Below are positions 1 to 10,096 of a stretch of DNA of 64,000 bases, piece by piece (the first letter of the stretch is position 1; every line of letters begins with the position of its first letter). The notes under the pieces are model-generated. The model was given only the letters and a program-made list of their open reading frames with translations, searched no databases and was not told the origin of the DNA. The stretch lies in contig NC_056522.1 in NCBI RefSeq assembly GCF_019175285.1, positions 321,335,196 through 321,399,195 on the forward strand, read 5' to 3'. This stretch comes from Sceloporus undulatus. Taxonomy: Eukaryota; Chordata; Lepidosauria; Squamata; Phrynosomatidae. A program made the position numbers and the translations under genes.

Positions 1-93
1 GCGAACCTATCATAAGGTTTTCTTGGCAAGATTTGTTCAGAGCTTCCCCTGAGGCTGAGAGCATGTGACTTGTCCAAGGTCATGGACATTTAA
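1..93 (-). mobile_element. tRNA-derived SINE, cut by window edge
   Basis: Minus-strand body of the same SINE seen whole at 56444-56680 (TTCTTGGCAAGATTTGTTCAGAG, then the GCTGAGAGCATGTGACTT box). The tail lies beyond position 1 and the head is missing. Confidence 0.75.
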
Positions 94-365
94 ATTAATG
101 GGTCTTGGACAAAAGTTAATTTTTTGTCTGCTGGACACTGAAAAAAGAATCATTACTCCGTATAACATCATTTTTTTCAGTAGCCAAACATAGATCAAAA
201 TGTACAGGGAAAACAGAGATAAATTAAGATAAATTCAGATAAGTTCATTTATCTGAACAAAGGTACTGATGGAACTGAAAGGTATTTGTACAGTGACTGA
301 GAAATCAGAGAAAGACCAGGCACTGGGATTTAGGAACATAGAAAGCTTCTCTAGAAACATAGGAG

Positions 366-524
366 ATCTTTGCTCTGGCTCATATTATCTGAGCTGATTG
401 ACAGTGGCTTACAATGGTTTCAGGCAGGGGTTTCTCCTAGCTCTACCTGGAGATGCTGAGGACTGCCTCTGGGATTTTTGGCATGCAAAACATGTGTTTT
501 ACTTCTGAGCTGTAGCCCTCCCAC
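366..524 (-). mobile_element. tRNA-derived SINE, second family
   Basis: Read on the minus strand it starts GGGAGGGCTACAGCTCAGAA, a decayed tRNA A box (TAGCTCAGTGGTAGAGCA type), with the B-box region and a CTCCAGGTAGAGCTAG body behind it. It resembles a SINE family common in lizards and lies in the RMDN2 intron. It looks old. Confidence 0.55.
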
Positions 525-637
525 TTTCCTCTTCTTTAGCTCTCTACCTTGAATGTCAAATGTTTTTAGTTTAGCAGTACTGCATAACAGAACAGAGTAT
601 CAGACAGTATAACAAACTTCAAACTATTCTTATATAG

Positions 638-736
638 GTCTCTCACCTGGGATGGCTGGAAAGGAAAACTGCTTCTGCTTTGTATGAAGAGCCCCCTACA
701 GCCACTGTCCAAGATGCACTGCAGAACTTCTTAAAG
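638..736 (+). CDS. RMDN2: RMDN2 coding exon (fourth from last)
   Basis: This 99-nt exon follows an AG acceptor at 636-637 and ends before a GT donor at 737-738 (GTGCTG, a weak match to the donor consensus). It reads 33 codons in phase 0, beginning [10 protein letters not shown] and ending with D-A-L-Q-N-F-L-K. The pattern 'W-L-E-R-K...A-S-A-L-Y...P-P-T-A-T-V...A-L...F-L-K' is that of the helical-repeat (TPR-like) domain of the regulator of microtubule dynamics family (RMDN1/2/3). It joins in frame to three downstream exons at 1796, 6650 and 10043. Family members bind microtubules (RMDN3 also tethers mitochondria to the ER). I chose RMDN2 over RMDN1/RMDN3 because a CYP1 gene lies next door in convergent orientation, as in human RMDN2-CYP1B1. 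Earlier exons lie left of the window. Confidence 0.8.
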
Positions 737-1110
737 GTGCTGACAACTGAGTAAAAACTGCCTAGTATACTAACTTTGCACAAACCATGAACAGAAGCAG
801 CAAGAGGTGAAACATTTGCAACAACCTAATTTATTCACCTGATACCGCATCAAGCCTCTGTGAGCAACAGTAAAAGTGGCTGCTATGTTGTACTTATTCC
901 TGAATAGGCTCATTTAGGGTAGACCTTTGTGTTACTTCAGCAGTACTCAGTAAGCTTAATTAAGGGTAATAGAATTCCCAGTTATTAACCTGTTATAGTA
1001 GTATATCTGTGCCTCAAAAGGCTAAAAAAATAAACAATTCACGCTTTTTTAAAAAAAAAATGATTGCTACATTTGTGAACCACAGTGACATTTTAGATTT
1101 ATTCTATAAC

Positions 1111-1267
1111 TTTGTGGCATCACTACGTAGAGAGATCTTGTATCGCCTTTGAGACTAACTGAAAGAAAGAAATTGTTAGTCTCAAAGGTGCTACTAGATC
1201 TCTCTCTACATACTGATTCTACAGACTAACATGGCTATATCTTTAAATTCTACCATTTGTGGCATCA
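1111..1267. repeat. Palindromic dispersed repeat with 12-bp target duplication
   Basis: Two ~35-bp arms (GTAGAGAGATCTTGTA.. and ..CTAGATCTCTCTCTAC) enclose a short AAAGAAAG loop and are followed by CAGACTAACATGGCTAT. The exact 12-mer TTTGTGGCATCA occurs on both sides (1111-1122 and 1256-1267). A relative without that duplication is at 47696-47850. I do not assign the family. Confidence 0.65.
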
Positions 1268-1795
1268 GTAAAGCTAGGGAGTGATTTGGCTAAGTCCCCA
1301 CATCATAGCTTAGCTACACTGCACAAGTACTAAAACCTGGCAGTTGAAAATATGCAAAGCTTATTTGCTTTGCAAGTAGTTCAGAGCAAATTTCCTTACA
1401 TATGAGCTGACATGTTGCTTACCATGTTTTTTTGTGAAACAGCACCTTAAATACTTATACAAATGTATAATGCCTGCAACAGACCAATAGTTATTCCTTT
1501 ATGTAGTTAGATAGGCTGGTTAGCTGCATTGATGGGGAAGGGCACTGAATTGTGGGGGGGACATGTGGAAGTATGTAAAAATTTTCTCAAAATAATTTGA
1601 GTGTCGCAAATGATAGATATAGTTAATGGGGAGAACTGCAATTAAAGTTAACTGAAAATGTCTGTGTCTAATGTTTACTGCCTAGGCTGGATTGTTTCAA
1701 ATGTGTAGTATGTAGCATGAGCAAAATACAGCATAGGCTTAGTGAAACTGGTTCCCTTTGTAATCTTTCTTCCCCCACTTCCCCCCGCCTTGTAG

Positions 1796-1849
1796 GCTGA
1801 AGAGCTGAACTCAGGTTTTTCAAAGATGGGAAGAGTATACATTACCAAG
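1796..1849 (+). CDS. RMDN2: RMDN2 coding exon (third from last)
   Basis: This 54-nt exon has a pyrimidine-rich acceptor ending in TTGTAG and a consensus donor AAG|GTAAGT. It encodes 18 residues, A-E-E-L-N-S-G-F-S-K-M-G-R-V-Y-I-T-K. The motif 'AEEL-x-x-G-(F/Y)-S-K...Y' continues directly from the F-L-K that closes the previous exon and matches the loop and helix start between two TPR-like repeats of RMDN proteins. Phase is 0 on both sides. The preceding intron (737-1795) contains a dispersed palindromic repeat at 1111-1267. The reading rests on splice signals and in-frame continuity with the exons at 638 and 6650. Confidence 0.85.
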
Positions 1850-2229
1850 GTAAGTGTTTGTTTGCTCGATCACTGACTAACAACTTGTATTGCATATTAT
1901 GTATACTTCAGGTGTTTATACCAGGATTCCTTGCTGTAAACATATAAAGCTGCCTATCATCACACCAGACCTTTATTGATTTAAAAAAACTTGCAGCCCA
2001 CGCTTCCAGGATATCTGCATTGTTCAGAATGATCATTAGGCCATTTAGCCCAGTATTCATTGTTCAATCTGGCAATGGCTATTGTATGTCTTAAGAACAT
2101 TTCCAAATGCTGTAGCCAAAGATCTTTTTGACTTGAAGATGCTGGGAAATAAACATGAAATCTTCAGCCTGTAGACCACTGATATGGGAGGGAATGTAGG
2201 GTCAGGGTTTTGTGGGTTTTATTGTTATT

Positions 2230-2325
2230 ATATTGTGTATCGTATAAACTCTGTTGTTACCTGCCTTGATCCCCAAATGGGGATATAAATAAATATTTTA
2301 ATATTTATTATTATTATTCCACCAC
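2230..2325 (+). mobile_element. LINE 3' tail (L2/CR1-like)
   Basis: The stretch CTGCCTTGATCCCCAAATGGGGATATAAATAAA followed by short ATT repeats is the usual 3' end of a squamate LINE. Only the tail is left. Confidence 0.5.
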
Positions 2326-2761
2326 TGATAGAACAGGGCTGGGCAACTTGGGAAAATCCATAACCTGCACATATCCCTGACTGCCCACTTTAGAGGCCAC
2401 ATACTTACCCTTATTCCTACCTCTCCATTTCTCCCCAGAAAAAGCTCCTCTTGCCTTCTGATGCATTGGGGACAATTTGACCAGATTTCTCCTTGAGATG
2501 CTCTGGGCTTAGGGGAGTTATTTTTGCAAAACTGTAAATGACCAGAGGACAATTGCAGGAAGTGCAAAACAGTTCAGAAATGCCCACAACACTTCCTAAA
2601 GGGCATGAATGGTCTTTCTCAATTAAAAATGTCAATTCCTGGTATAAAAGATGGCTGTCAAATGCAACATGCTGAAATAAAAGCAGACATTTTTACTTCA
2701 GAGTGATTGAATAGTTAAGAGAGAAATTGTTAGTATAAGTGAGTTTAAATGTAGTACATAA

Positions 2762-3139
2762 CAAAAACCTGAGGTGATAGGAGAGGCAAGACAGGTTAAA
2801 ATTGTGAAGTACCAAGGGAATCAGTTACATAATATTAAGGACTGGATTGTAAGTCACAGAAGAAAATTATTTTCCCCTAAAATATTTTGTTTTCCAGTAA
2901 AATCATCTCCCCATGTATTTAATAAATTTATGGATTACATAAATGGGATCCAGCCCATTTCTGTTGGATCGCAGAAATACATTCCCACACCTACTTCGTT
3001 CACACAAGATGAAACTATCATTATTTTAAAAGAATTATATGACACAAAAATGTGTGGAAGCACAGTATGTCCAAATTGTTTTTCACCAGCATATGAGGTG
3101 GAACAAACATGTGATTGTTCATTTCATAATTTAACTTAG
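2762..3139 (+). other. Unassigned open frame, no ATG start
   Basis: 126 codons are open between a TAA (2759-2761) and a TAG-type stop after 3139, inside an RMDN2 intron. The frame has no ATG near its 5' end. The predicted C-terminus holds a cysteine cluster (C-x4-C-P-N-C, later C-D-C). A frame of this length can occur by chance in 64 kb, though its composition looks protein-like. I recognise no family. Confidence 0.15.
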
Positions 3140-3453
3140 ACACACAAAGGATTTGGAAACTGTTTTTGTTTGCACAGATTTTCAAGTGCTAAACCTTCTG
3201 CAGTGTCCTGTCCCTTTGACCTCAAGTGGCAGCCTACGCATTTTTAAAGCCAAATGACTTTTGCTATTACTGCCGGAGGAGAGGCTAAGCAGAGCTGAAT
3301 TAGTTCCCTGTGAAATCAATATATTCCCAAAGTTTCAGACAATCTTATTTTCATTTTGAGTGTATAAGTTTCTGTTCTTGCTCTATAAGCTAGTAGAATT
3401 TGTAGCTTTCTTACAGTAAAAAGATGTTCTTAACACTGGAATATATGTTCACT

Positions 3454-3454
<1 letters not shown>

Positions 3455-3500
<46 letters not shown>
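3455..3500. repeat. (TG)n microsatellite
   Basis: About 23 uninterrupted TG units in the RMDN2 intron. Confidence 0.97.
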
Positions 3501-3503
<3 letters not shown>

Positions 3504-4445
3504 TTTGTAGTGATTTAAAAGCTGAATACAACAAAATATAGAAAAGCTTGCACTGATATCAATTTATATTCCTTACTGTGGGCCATTTTGCATTTTGTAT
3601 ATGACAGTGCAGTAGGTATTCTTATCTCCAATACTCAGATGAACACCAGCTTCAATTTATATGTATACTCCCAAGAGAATTACAAGGATTTCCTCTTCTG
3701 TCAGTGTTTTTCCTAAATACTTCTCTGTGTCTCCATCTTTCTTCCATTTCAGAAGACAGTTGGCTTTTAATAGAGCTTCTATTTTAATAAGGAAGCAACT
3801 GTTTCTTCCAGGGGTGGACAAGTTAGTTAAAAAGTGGCATTACATTACATTTAGATTAAATACTTCTTGTAAAAATGAGGTAATTACATTTATTCTGGAA
3901 AGGGGACATTTGCTTTAACTATGATTATTCTAATCTGCTGTTAAAATTTACATTAGATTACTCTCCTAAAACCTTACCTGGAAGCAAATGAAAAATCCCA
4001 TCCATAATTCTACTGTTCCCCACCTCCTTCCTTTTGTTAGCTTGGAAGAAAAGGGAACAGGTAAAGGAAAAGAGTTGTGTTTTTCTAAAAACATCTTCAT
4101 TTCTCACCTGCTGAAAGGAAATGAATGAATAAGGTGTAAAAAAATGCAGGAAACAGTAAAACTTTATCAATCTGAAGTGTAAGCCTGAACCACCTCATTC
4201 CCATCAATAAGACCCAAATCCAGATCATTTTTTTCAGAGTCCTATGGCCAGCCCTTTTCTCCCTTTTATCACCCTTCTGTCTCACCCTCTTAGATTTTCT
4301 CACTTCTCTGTGTGTGGACATTATCACACCAGCCTCATGTCTTGCAGCAATTGTATTATGAACGGAAACAGGAACATACCGCTTTGAAAATGTTTCTTAT
4401 CACACTTCTCTTCTTTTGCATGACTGCACTGCTTTGAATCCATTC

Positions 4446-4827
4446 CTGGTGTGATAAGTCACTTCACTGCAGTTCCGGCATTGTGGCAGTCAGTGCCATA
4501 AGGGGAATTGATTCTCCTTTTCTTCTCCTCTATCCCTCTCCCATTCATTATTCCAAAGCAGGCTAACTCAGGACCTGCTGGTTTATTTATTTTTAATTTT
4601 GCTGTGTTTGCATAATTACAGCAAAAATGAAAAAAAAATTTTTTTTATTATTTTCATGAATTCAGAAACATAGCAATGATAAAAAATAAAAAATCCTGAC
4701 AGGCACAGAATTAGCATGCTTTGGAATAGTGACTTGTAAGGGGAAAGAGGAGAATCAGGCCCCGTCCTGTCATGTGACTACTGTAATGCTGGAATTAAAG
4801 TGAAGGGACTTTTCACACTTGTGCAGC
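4446..4827. mobile_element. Palindromic MITE-like element
   Basis: The left arm (CTGGTGTGATAAGTCACTTC and onward for ~70 bp) is the imperfect reverse complement of the right arm ending ..GGGACTTTTCACACTTGTGCAG. The centre is AT-rich. No coding capacity. Consistent with a short non-autonomous DNA transposon. Confidence 0.5.
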
Positions 4828-4996
4828 TGCAGTATAATAGCAAGACTGAGAGTTCGCTGATGGGTTTTGCACATCAATGAAAAGGTGCACTACAGTAACT
4901 AATGGAATGCAGGTGGCAGCAGGACATACATGATGTCATCTGATAAATACTGGCCAAAGATGCTTTTATTGTGATAAAATTTGGCTTTTTAATAAT

Positions 4997-5346
4997 GGTG
5001 GGGTACAGACCGCCAGAAAGAGGCACCGGGGAGGTGCCTCTCCTTGCTCTGCAGCAGCGCTGCAGCAACCAAATTGTGTGACGCTGCTGCGCAGCAAGAA
5101 GGAAGCACTTGGAAGCGGCTCCTTTTTGCAGTGCAGTTGCAACGCCACAAACCTCCAGAGACGTCGGGATGGCGTCGCAGCTGCGCAGCGCTGTTTGGAC
5201 ACTGTGCAGCTGCAACGTCATACCTGTCTGTGCCATGTAGAAGGTGCTGCGCAGCTGCAATGTCCTCGTCACGTGCAAGGGGTGTCTGGAAGCGCCGCCC
5301 CTCGCACATGACGAGGGTGCCCTATAGAGCCCGTCTGTAGAGCACC
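4997..5346. mobile_element. GC-rich MITE (GTACAGAC termini)
   Basis: A GC-rich island of ~350 bp in AT-rich intron. Ends GGTGGGGTACAGACC and ..GTCTGTAGAGCACC are inverted copies, and the inside is rich in GCAGCTGC palindromes and CpG. Same family as 6944-7284 and 54608-54931. The three open frames seen across it are by-products of composition. Confidence 0.6.
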
Positions 5347-6649
5347 TTTGTGTGGTAAAGTCTTCTCTGTCTGTTTGCTCTTTTTTCCTTTCTGGCTTAT
5401 GGCCTTCTCTTCCAGCTTAGATCCCCGCCTGCTCCCCTAAAAAAACATAATTTAACTTCAGTACATGCATTCCAATACCTAGTTTCTTCCAATGTATGGT
5501 ATTGTATGTGTTGCATTGATATCCAAATTCAATTTATGATGTATGGTCATCAATATGGTGACATGCAGGGTTGCTCTTAACTAAAACTCTTAATATTTTT
5601 TTAGTAGAGATGTTTGTGTTTTATAAACATTACAGTTTACATGCAAACCTATATCTCTTAATACATTCCTGTTTTGAGTATTTTAAAAATCATATGCTCT
5701 TGCCAAAGGTGTGTCTTTTTAACTAAGGGTACAACCTTCTGTATGTGTAAATGAAGGATATGCCCTGTTAAACCCAGTTGAATGTACTTATAACCGAATA
5801 CGCACTTTACCTAGCATTATGCAAAGTGAGGCAGGTACCTTAACCAGCATATTTTTACCATAGTGGAAAGACAACAAATTATTTGGTTATTTATATTTTT
5901 TGTTACTTTTTTACTGTCAAGGATGGGGAAAGAGGTTTATGGGATTATCTGTCTTGCATGGCAGAACAACTTGTTGGCCTTAGGTACTGCATTTCTTCAC
6001 TTTGGTGGGTGGAGGAGGGGGTTCCTCAGAAAAATATCTTGGTCTGACCTGAAAAGGGCTGCATTGTGAGGTTAATAGTGAAACTTCTATCTCTAGGGCA
6101 AGACCCAGCACTGGACTTCCATTGGTAGAGTAGAGAATCCAGTCGAGGCAAGACAGATTAAAGCATTATATACTCAGTTGTAAAACCTCAGTTTCTCCTG
6201 GTAAACTTCTAAATATCCCCAGTCTATTCTTTCAGACTATGAAAATTCATTCTGGTTACCTACACCTGTGCTTAGTCCAATAGAGTTTACGCATATACAG
6301 GTTAAAAGTGAAAAATCTCATGAAGTGAAGTTGTCTTGCAAAGAGTGAATGAGGCTCAAATTTCCTGATGCCAGAATGATACTGTACAGTACTGTGGCAG
6401 TATACTGTTATGTGTATGCCATAATATGTTCATTGGGATTTATTCTCAAGTAAATCTGTGTATAGTTCAGGCCTCAGATAGCTTATCTGTGCTATAGCTA
6501 AGCATGATCTTGACAGAAAAGAATCTGAGGCAATGTAGTGAACCTCTGAGTTGCTGAACAATTGGCTGAAAAAAGAAATGATTTCCCACCTGCTTTTCTG
6601 AAATGTTCTATTGCTTTGTATTATTTGTAACTTTCACCCTTTCTTGCAG

Positions 6650-6730
6650 TGCTACAAGGAGATGGGGGATAATTCTGCCGCTGCTCATTGGCTGAGTTTG
6701 GCTTCAGAGCTGCCAGTTATTACCAAAGAG
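6650..6730 (+). CDS. RMDN2: RMDN2 coding exon (second from last)
   Basis: This 81-nt exon lies between acceptor TTCTTGCAG (6641-6649) and donor GAG|GTAGTG. It encodes 27 residues beginning C-Y-K-E-M-G-D-N-S-A-A-A-H-W-L-S-L-A-S-E-L. The 'C-Y-(K)-x-x-G-x-x-x-x-A-x-x-W-L-x-x-A-x-x-L-P' signature is the final TPR-like repeat of RMDN proteins, which ends in L-P-(V)-(I/V)-T-K-E-D. The last D of that motif is the first codon of the next exon, so the join is confirmed by protein pattern as well as by phase. The intron before it (1850-6649) is about 4.8 kb and holds a LINE tail, a TG microsatellite and two palindromic elements. Confidence 0.87.
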
Positions 6731-6943
6731 GTAGTGTTTGTCATTCATATGAAAGACATTGATTCACTTAAAGAGCGATCCAGCAAGGGAAGAGAATTGA
6801 GAAGAAGTGGTGAACAGGCCTTCTTCCTACCTGGCTTATGCTGACAGGATGGAGGGCATCAAGGCCACTTTCCCCCCCTCATTGTGTTGCCTTTCTTTTC
6901 CACTGGCTACAAAACAAATCATGCCAGCTCCACGTATGGCTTA

Positions 6944-7284
6944 GGGGCTGTACAGACCGGCAGTAAGTGCCTGCTTGGAGGCGGCATGGGGGGCGTGGCA
7001 TTTGGATGATGCCTGCCCTGACACCACCCTCAATCCGACGTCATGCTGCCCATCTGACTGCACGGCAGAAGGCATTATGGTGCTTCTTTGGCACGACATT
7101 CACATGCCACATGCCAGAAGGAGCGCGGAAAAGTGTTGCTGTGGCAGCAAGGGCACATTTTGCTGCTTCTTTTTGGCATGGAAAAACACTGGATTGGGGC
7201 CACAGTGTGCGGTTGCTGTGGCCCTGATCCAGTGCTCAAAAGGGCAGTGTGAAGCTGCTTCTTTGGAACGGCCTGTTTCGCCCC
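6944..7284. mobile_element. GC-rich MITE (GTACAGAC termini), second copy
   Basis: Starts GGGGCTGTACAGACCGGC and ends GGAACGGCCTGTTTCGCCCC, its approximate inverted repeat. Diverged inside from the copy at 4997, so the family is old or made of several subfamilies. Lies in the last RMDN2 intron. Confidence 0.6.
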
Positions 7285-7327
7285 ATAGTTTCCCTACTAC
7301 AGGTATACCTCTGTTAACAAAGTAGAT

Positions 7328-7385
7328 GTTTGTGTGTGTGTGTGTACATACACACATATATATACATACACACATGCATACACAC
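7328..7385. repeat. (GT)n-(AC)n palindromic microsatellite
   Basis: TG repeats run into a TACATA centre and then CA repeats, giving alternating purine-pyrimidine DNA able to form a hairpin or Z-DNA. Confidence 0.9.
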
Positions 7386-7387
7386 CA

Positions 7388-8050
7388 GAAGTAGAAATAA
7401 CATGGAAAGAATAGAGTTAAATTCCTACACCATAAAAAAAGAACTTTCTTTTTATCCAAATCTAACAATAAGTACGTGTAAAGTGAATCAGCCAGGTCAA
7501 GTAAGCCTTGCCTAAGTAAATAAAAACATTTGGAAATCTCCAGCGACTACCTGAAAGCTTCTTCCAAAATACACCCAGGGATTTTTTTTCTTTCACTGGC
7601 CTATACTTTTTACTTTTCTTTTTTTATGATTTCCATTCTGGTGGTGAGACATACAAATCTATGCTTTAACACAGTAAAGGTAAATGGTAAGACAGGTTTA
7701 TCTGTTCTTCTCTTTCTATGTTTTTCTGTTCACACATACTCAGTGAGGAATTCTGAAGGCAATTGCTGTTTACCTCACCTATATTAGGCAATTTCACACG
7801 GCTAGAGGAGGACTGTCCTGAGTAAAATCCCATTGTTTCCCAAGCTCAAGCTTATATGACACTGTACTGCAGAAATGCTGCTGCAACCTGACAACAAAAG
7901 TCTGTATCTTCTCAATGCTGATGCTGCTAAACAAAAACAAAACTTCTAAACAGGACAAGGTGGAAAACCAAGACTGGATGAGTGCAGAAAGCATTTGTGA
8001 AAGGAACTCCTTTTGTCAGAGGCTTTGTTTACTGAGGTATGCCTGAATTT
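7388..8050 (+). repeat. Diverged dispersed repeat, copy A
   Basis: Shares several blocks in the same order with 59275-59850: TTATGATTTCCATT, GCTGTTTACCT, CAAGCTCAA, AATGCTGCTGCAACC/AATGCTGCTACAACC, and AATGCTGATGCTGCTAAA/AATGCCAATGCTGCTAAA. Family not recognised; no coding frame kept. Confidence 0.6.
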
Positions 8051-8387
8051 GCTGAGGGCATTATTGGGGGAAGTAGGAGGACTTAAGATCATGGATCAAA
8101 AGCATGCTACTGCAATTCCTCCTTTTTGCCCTCTCCAACATTTGGGGGGGGGGGGCTGGTAAAGGTGTGAGCAGCTCAAGCTTCAGTTTTGTGGCATTTG
8201 TTCCAAAACCTACCTAATTTTTGTTCCCATCTTGTTTCATAATGGATAGGAAGACTTTGTTTTATCTTCTTGCGTGGACTTTTAAAATACTTTGGTACAC
8301 ATTTGTATACATTTTCTTAACTTATGCTCTTTCCTCTGCATTTTTCACATTGAACTGAGCATATTTGTGCATGTGTCTCATTATGGT

Positions 8388-8935
8388 TGGAGGGAAGTAA
8401 TAGTCCCACTCTATTCTGTTTTGGTCAGGCCCCATGGAATATTATGTCCAGGTCTGGGCACCACAATTTAAAAAGGATGTTGAGAAACTGTAGCATGTCC
8501 AAAGGAGGGCGACCAAAATGGTGAAGGGTCTGGAAATCATGTCCTATGAAGAACGACTTAGGAAGCTGGGGATGTTTAGCCTGGAGAAGAGAAGGTTAAG
8601 AGGTGATACAATAGCCCTGTTTAAATACTTGAAGGGATGTCATATTGAGGAGTGAGCTAGCTTGTTTTCTGCTGCTCCAGATACTAGGACCCGGAGCAAT
8701 GGATGCAAGCTCCAGGAAAAGAGATTCCACCGCAACATTAGGAGGAACTTCCTGACAGTAAGGGCTGTTCGACAGTGGAACAAACTCCCTTGGAGTGTAG
8801 TGGAGTCTCCTTCCTTAGAGGTCTTTAAACAGAGGCTGGATGGCCATCTGTCGGGGATGCTTTGATTTAGATTTCCTGCATGGCAGAGGGTGGACTGGAT
8901 GGCCTTGCAGTCTCTTCCAACTCTATGATTCTATT
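8388..8935 (+). mobile_element. CR1 LINE 3' fragment
   Basis: Translation in pieces gives the end of the CR1 reverse transcriptase [13 protein letters not shown], then [35 protein letters not shown], and RRNFLTVRAVRQWNKLP. The terminus has the CR1 hallmark CTCTATGATTCTATT. It is 5'-truncated and carries scattered stops, with an in-frame TGA in the GCHIEE region. It sits in the last RMDN2 intron. Confidence 0.92.
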
Positions 8936-10042
8936 AGTTACATATAATTCCAAGCATGAAAAGAATCTATTGCTTGGAGTTTATTCCCAGTGAGAGGAAA
9001 GTCAAAGATATGTGCACACTGCCATTAATAGTCTTGCAGAACATAAAGTAGAAACTTGGTGTTGTTGTTGTTTTTAATTGTTTTTAATTGTCAAGAGTTT
9101 TTTCTCCATTCCTAGTCATTTGTCATCTTTATATTTTTTTCCCTCTACTATCTTTGTGGATTCTCCATCTGGAATTCCTTCACTTGCCTCCTGTGTCTCA
9201 TGTGTTCATGAAGCCATCTCCCCTAGAAAGCTTCTTCAGTGAAATTATCCACTTAGTGGACCCCACAGTTAACTGAATAGTAATGCAGCTTTGTGCTTTT
9301 ATTTTAATTTTGTGTGTTGCTGTAAAAGATATTTAACTGGACTTTTAGACTATAGATCTACAGAGTCTTACTCACTATTTGGTGTTATGGAAATCTGACA
9401 TTGCTGCCATCTCCAGAGCAGTGTTTAGCATTGCATTAGCCAATGTTTCACTGCAGACTACCAATACTTGGGGGAAAAGATGTCACATTTAAAAATTCCA
9501 TTCTTTGAATAGAGCATTTTGGGGCTCAATCCAAAGTTAGAGTCATTCAACTTGCCAAATTTAGCTAAAGAAGACATTTTTGTTTTCAAGTCATACTAGG
9601 GAAACAAGTTACACACTCGGGAGAGATGTTTATCCTAAAACTAAGTAGAATGAACTGCCAGACTGGAAACTGAACATTTAGTTGAGAAACTGATATTCCT
9701 ATAAACTGCAAGAAATCTGTTGTTGTGCAGGTGGGGGGAAAGGCAGACACAACATAAAGGGAAGCAGTAAGTACTGGGAATCACTGCTAACTAATAATAT
9801 GTTTAAGGACTATGCTTGACTAAATCTGAAAACAGTGCTTACAGGAGATATAGAAGAGAGAAAAGGAAACAAGCTGTGTTATACAGTATTAACAGTTTGA
9901 AAATTAACATGGCAGAATGCAAATACTGAAGGGTTCTTCTGTTTTAGTCTTGTCATTACAAAACTGAAGAGTACTGGTCAGTAGGAAAATGTAATTTGGC
10001 AAATGGGAATGCTCACAAATTTCTTTTAATTTCTTTCTACAG

Positions 10043-10096
10043 GATGCAGAAGGCAACAGAGAAATAGAAGAGATGCAAATAGTTTCAGAAGACTAA
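10043..10096 (+). CDS. RMDN2: RMDN2 last coding exon with stop
   Basis: The acceptor TTTCTTTCTACAG ends at 10042. The exon encodes D-A-E-G-N-R-E-I-E-E-M-Q-I-V-S-E-D and then TAA at 10094-10096. It completes the T-K-E-D motif begun in the previous exon and gives the acidic, helical C-terminus expected of RMDN proteins, which have no further domain after the TPR-like repeats. The preceding intron (6731-10042) carries a CR1 3' fragment and a palindromic MITE-like element. The 3' UTR follows directly; its end is not certain. Confidence 0.83.
   Translation, partial: DAEGNREIEEMQIVSED

Noticed and set aside
4874-5340. Several 70-134-codon frames on both strands
   Set aside because: They fall in a GC-rich MITE. 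Sequence is Ala/Cys/Arg-rich and mirrored between strands, as expected of a palindromic element.
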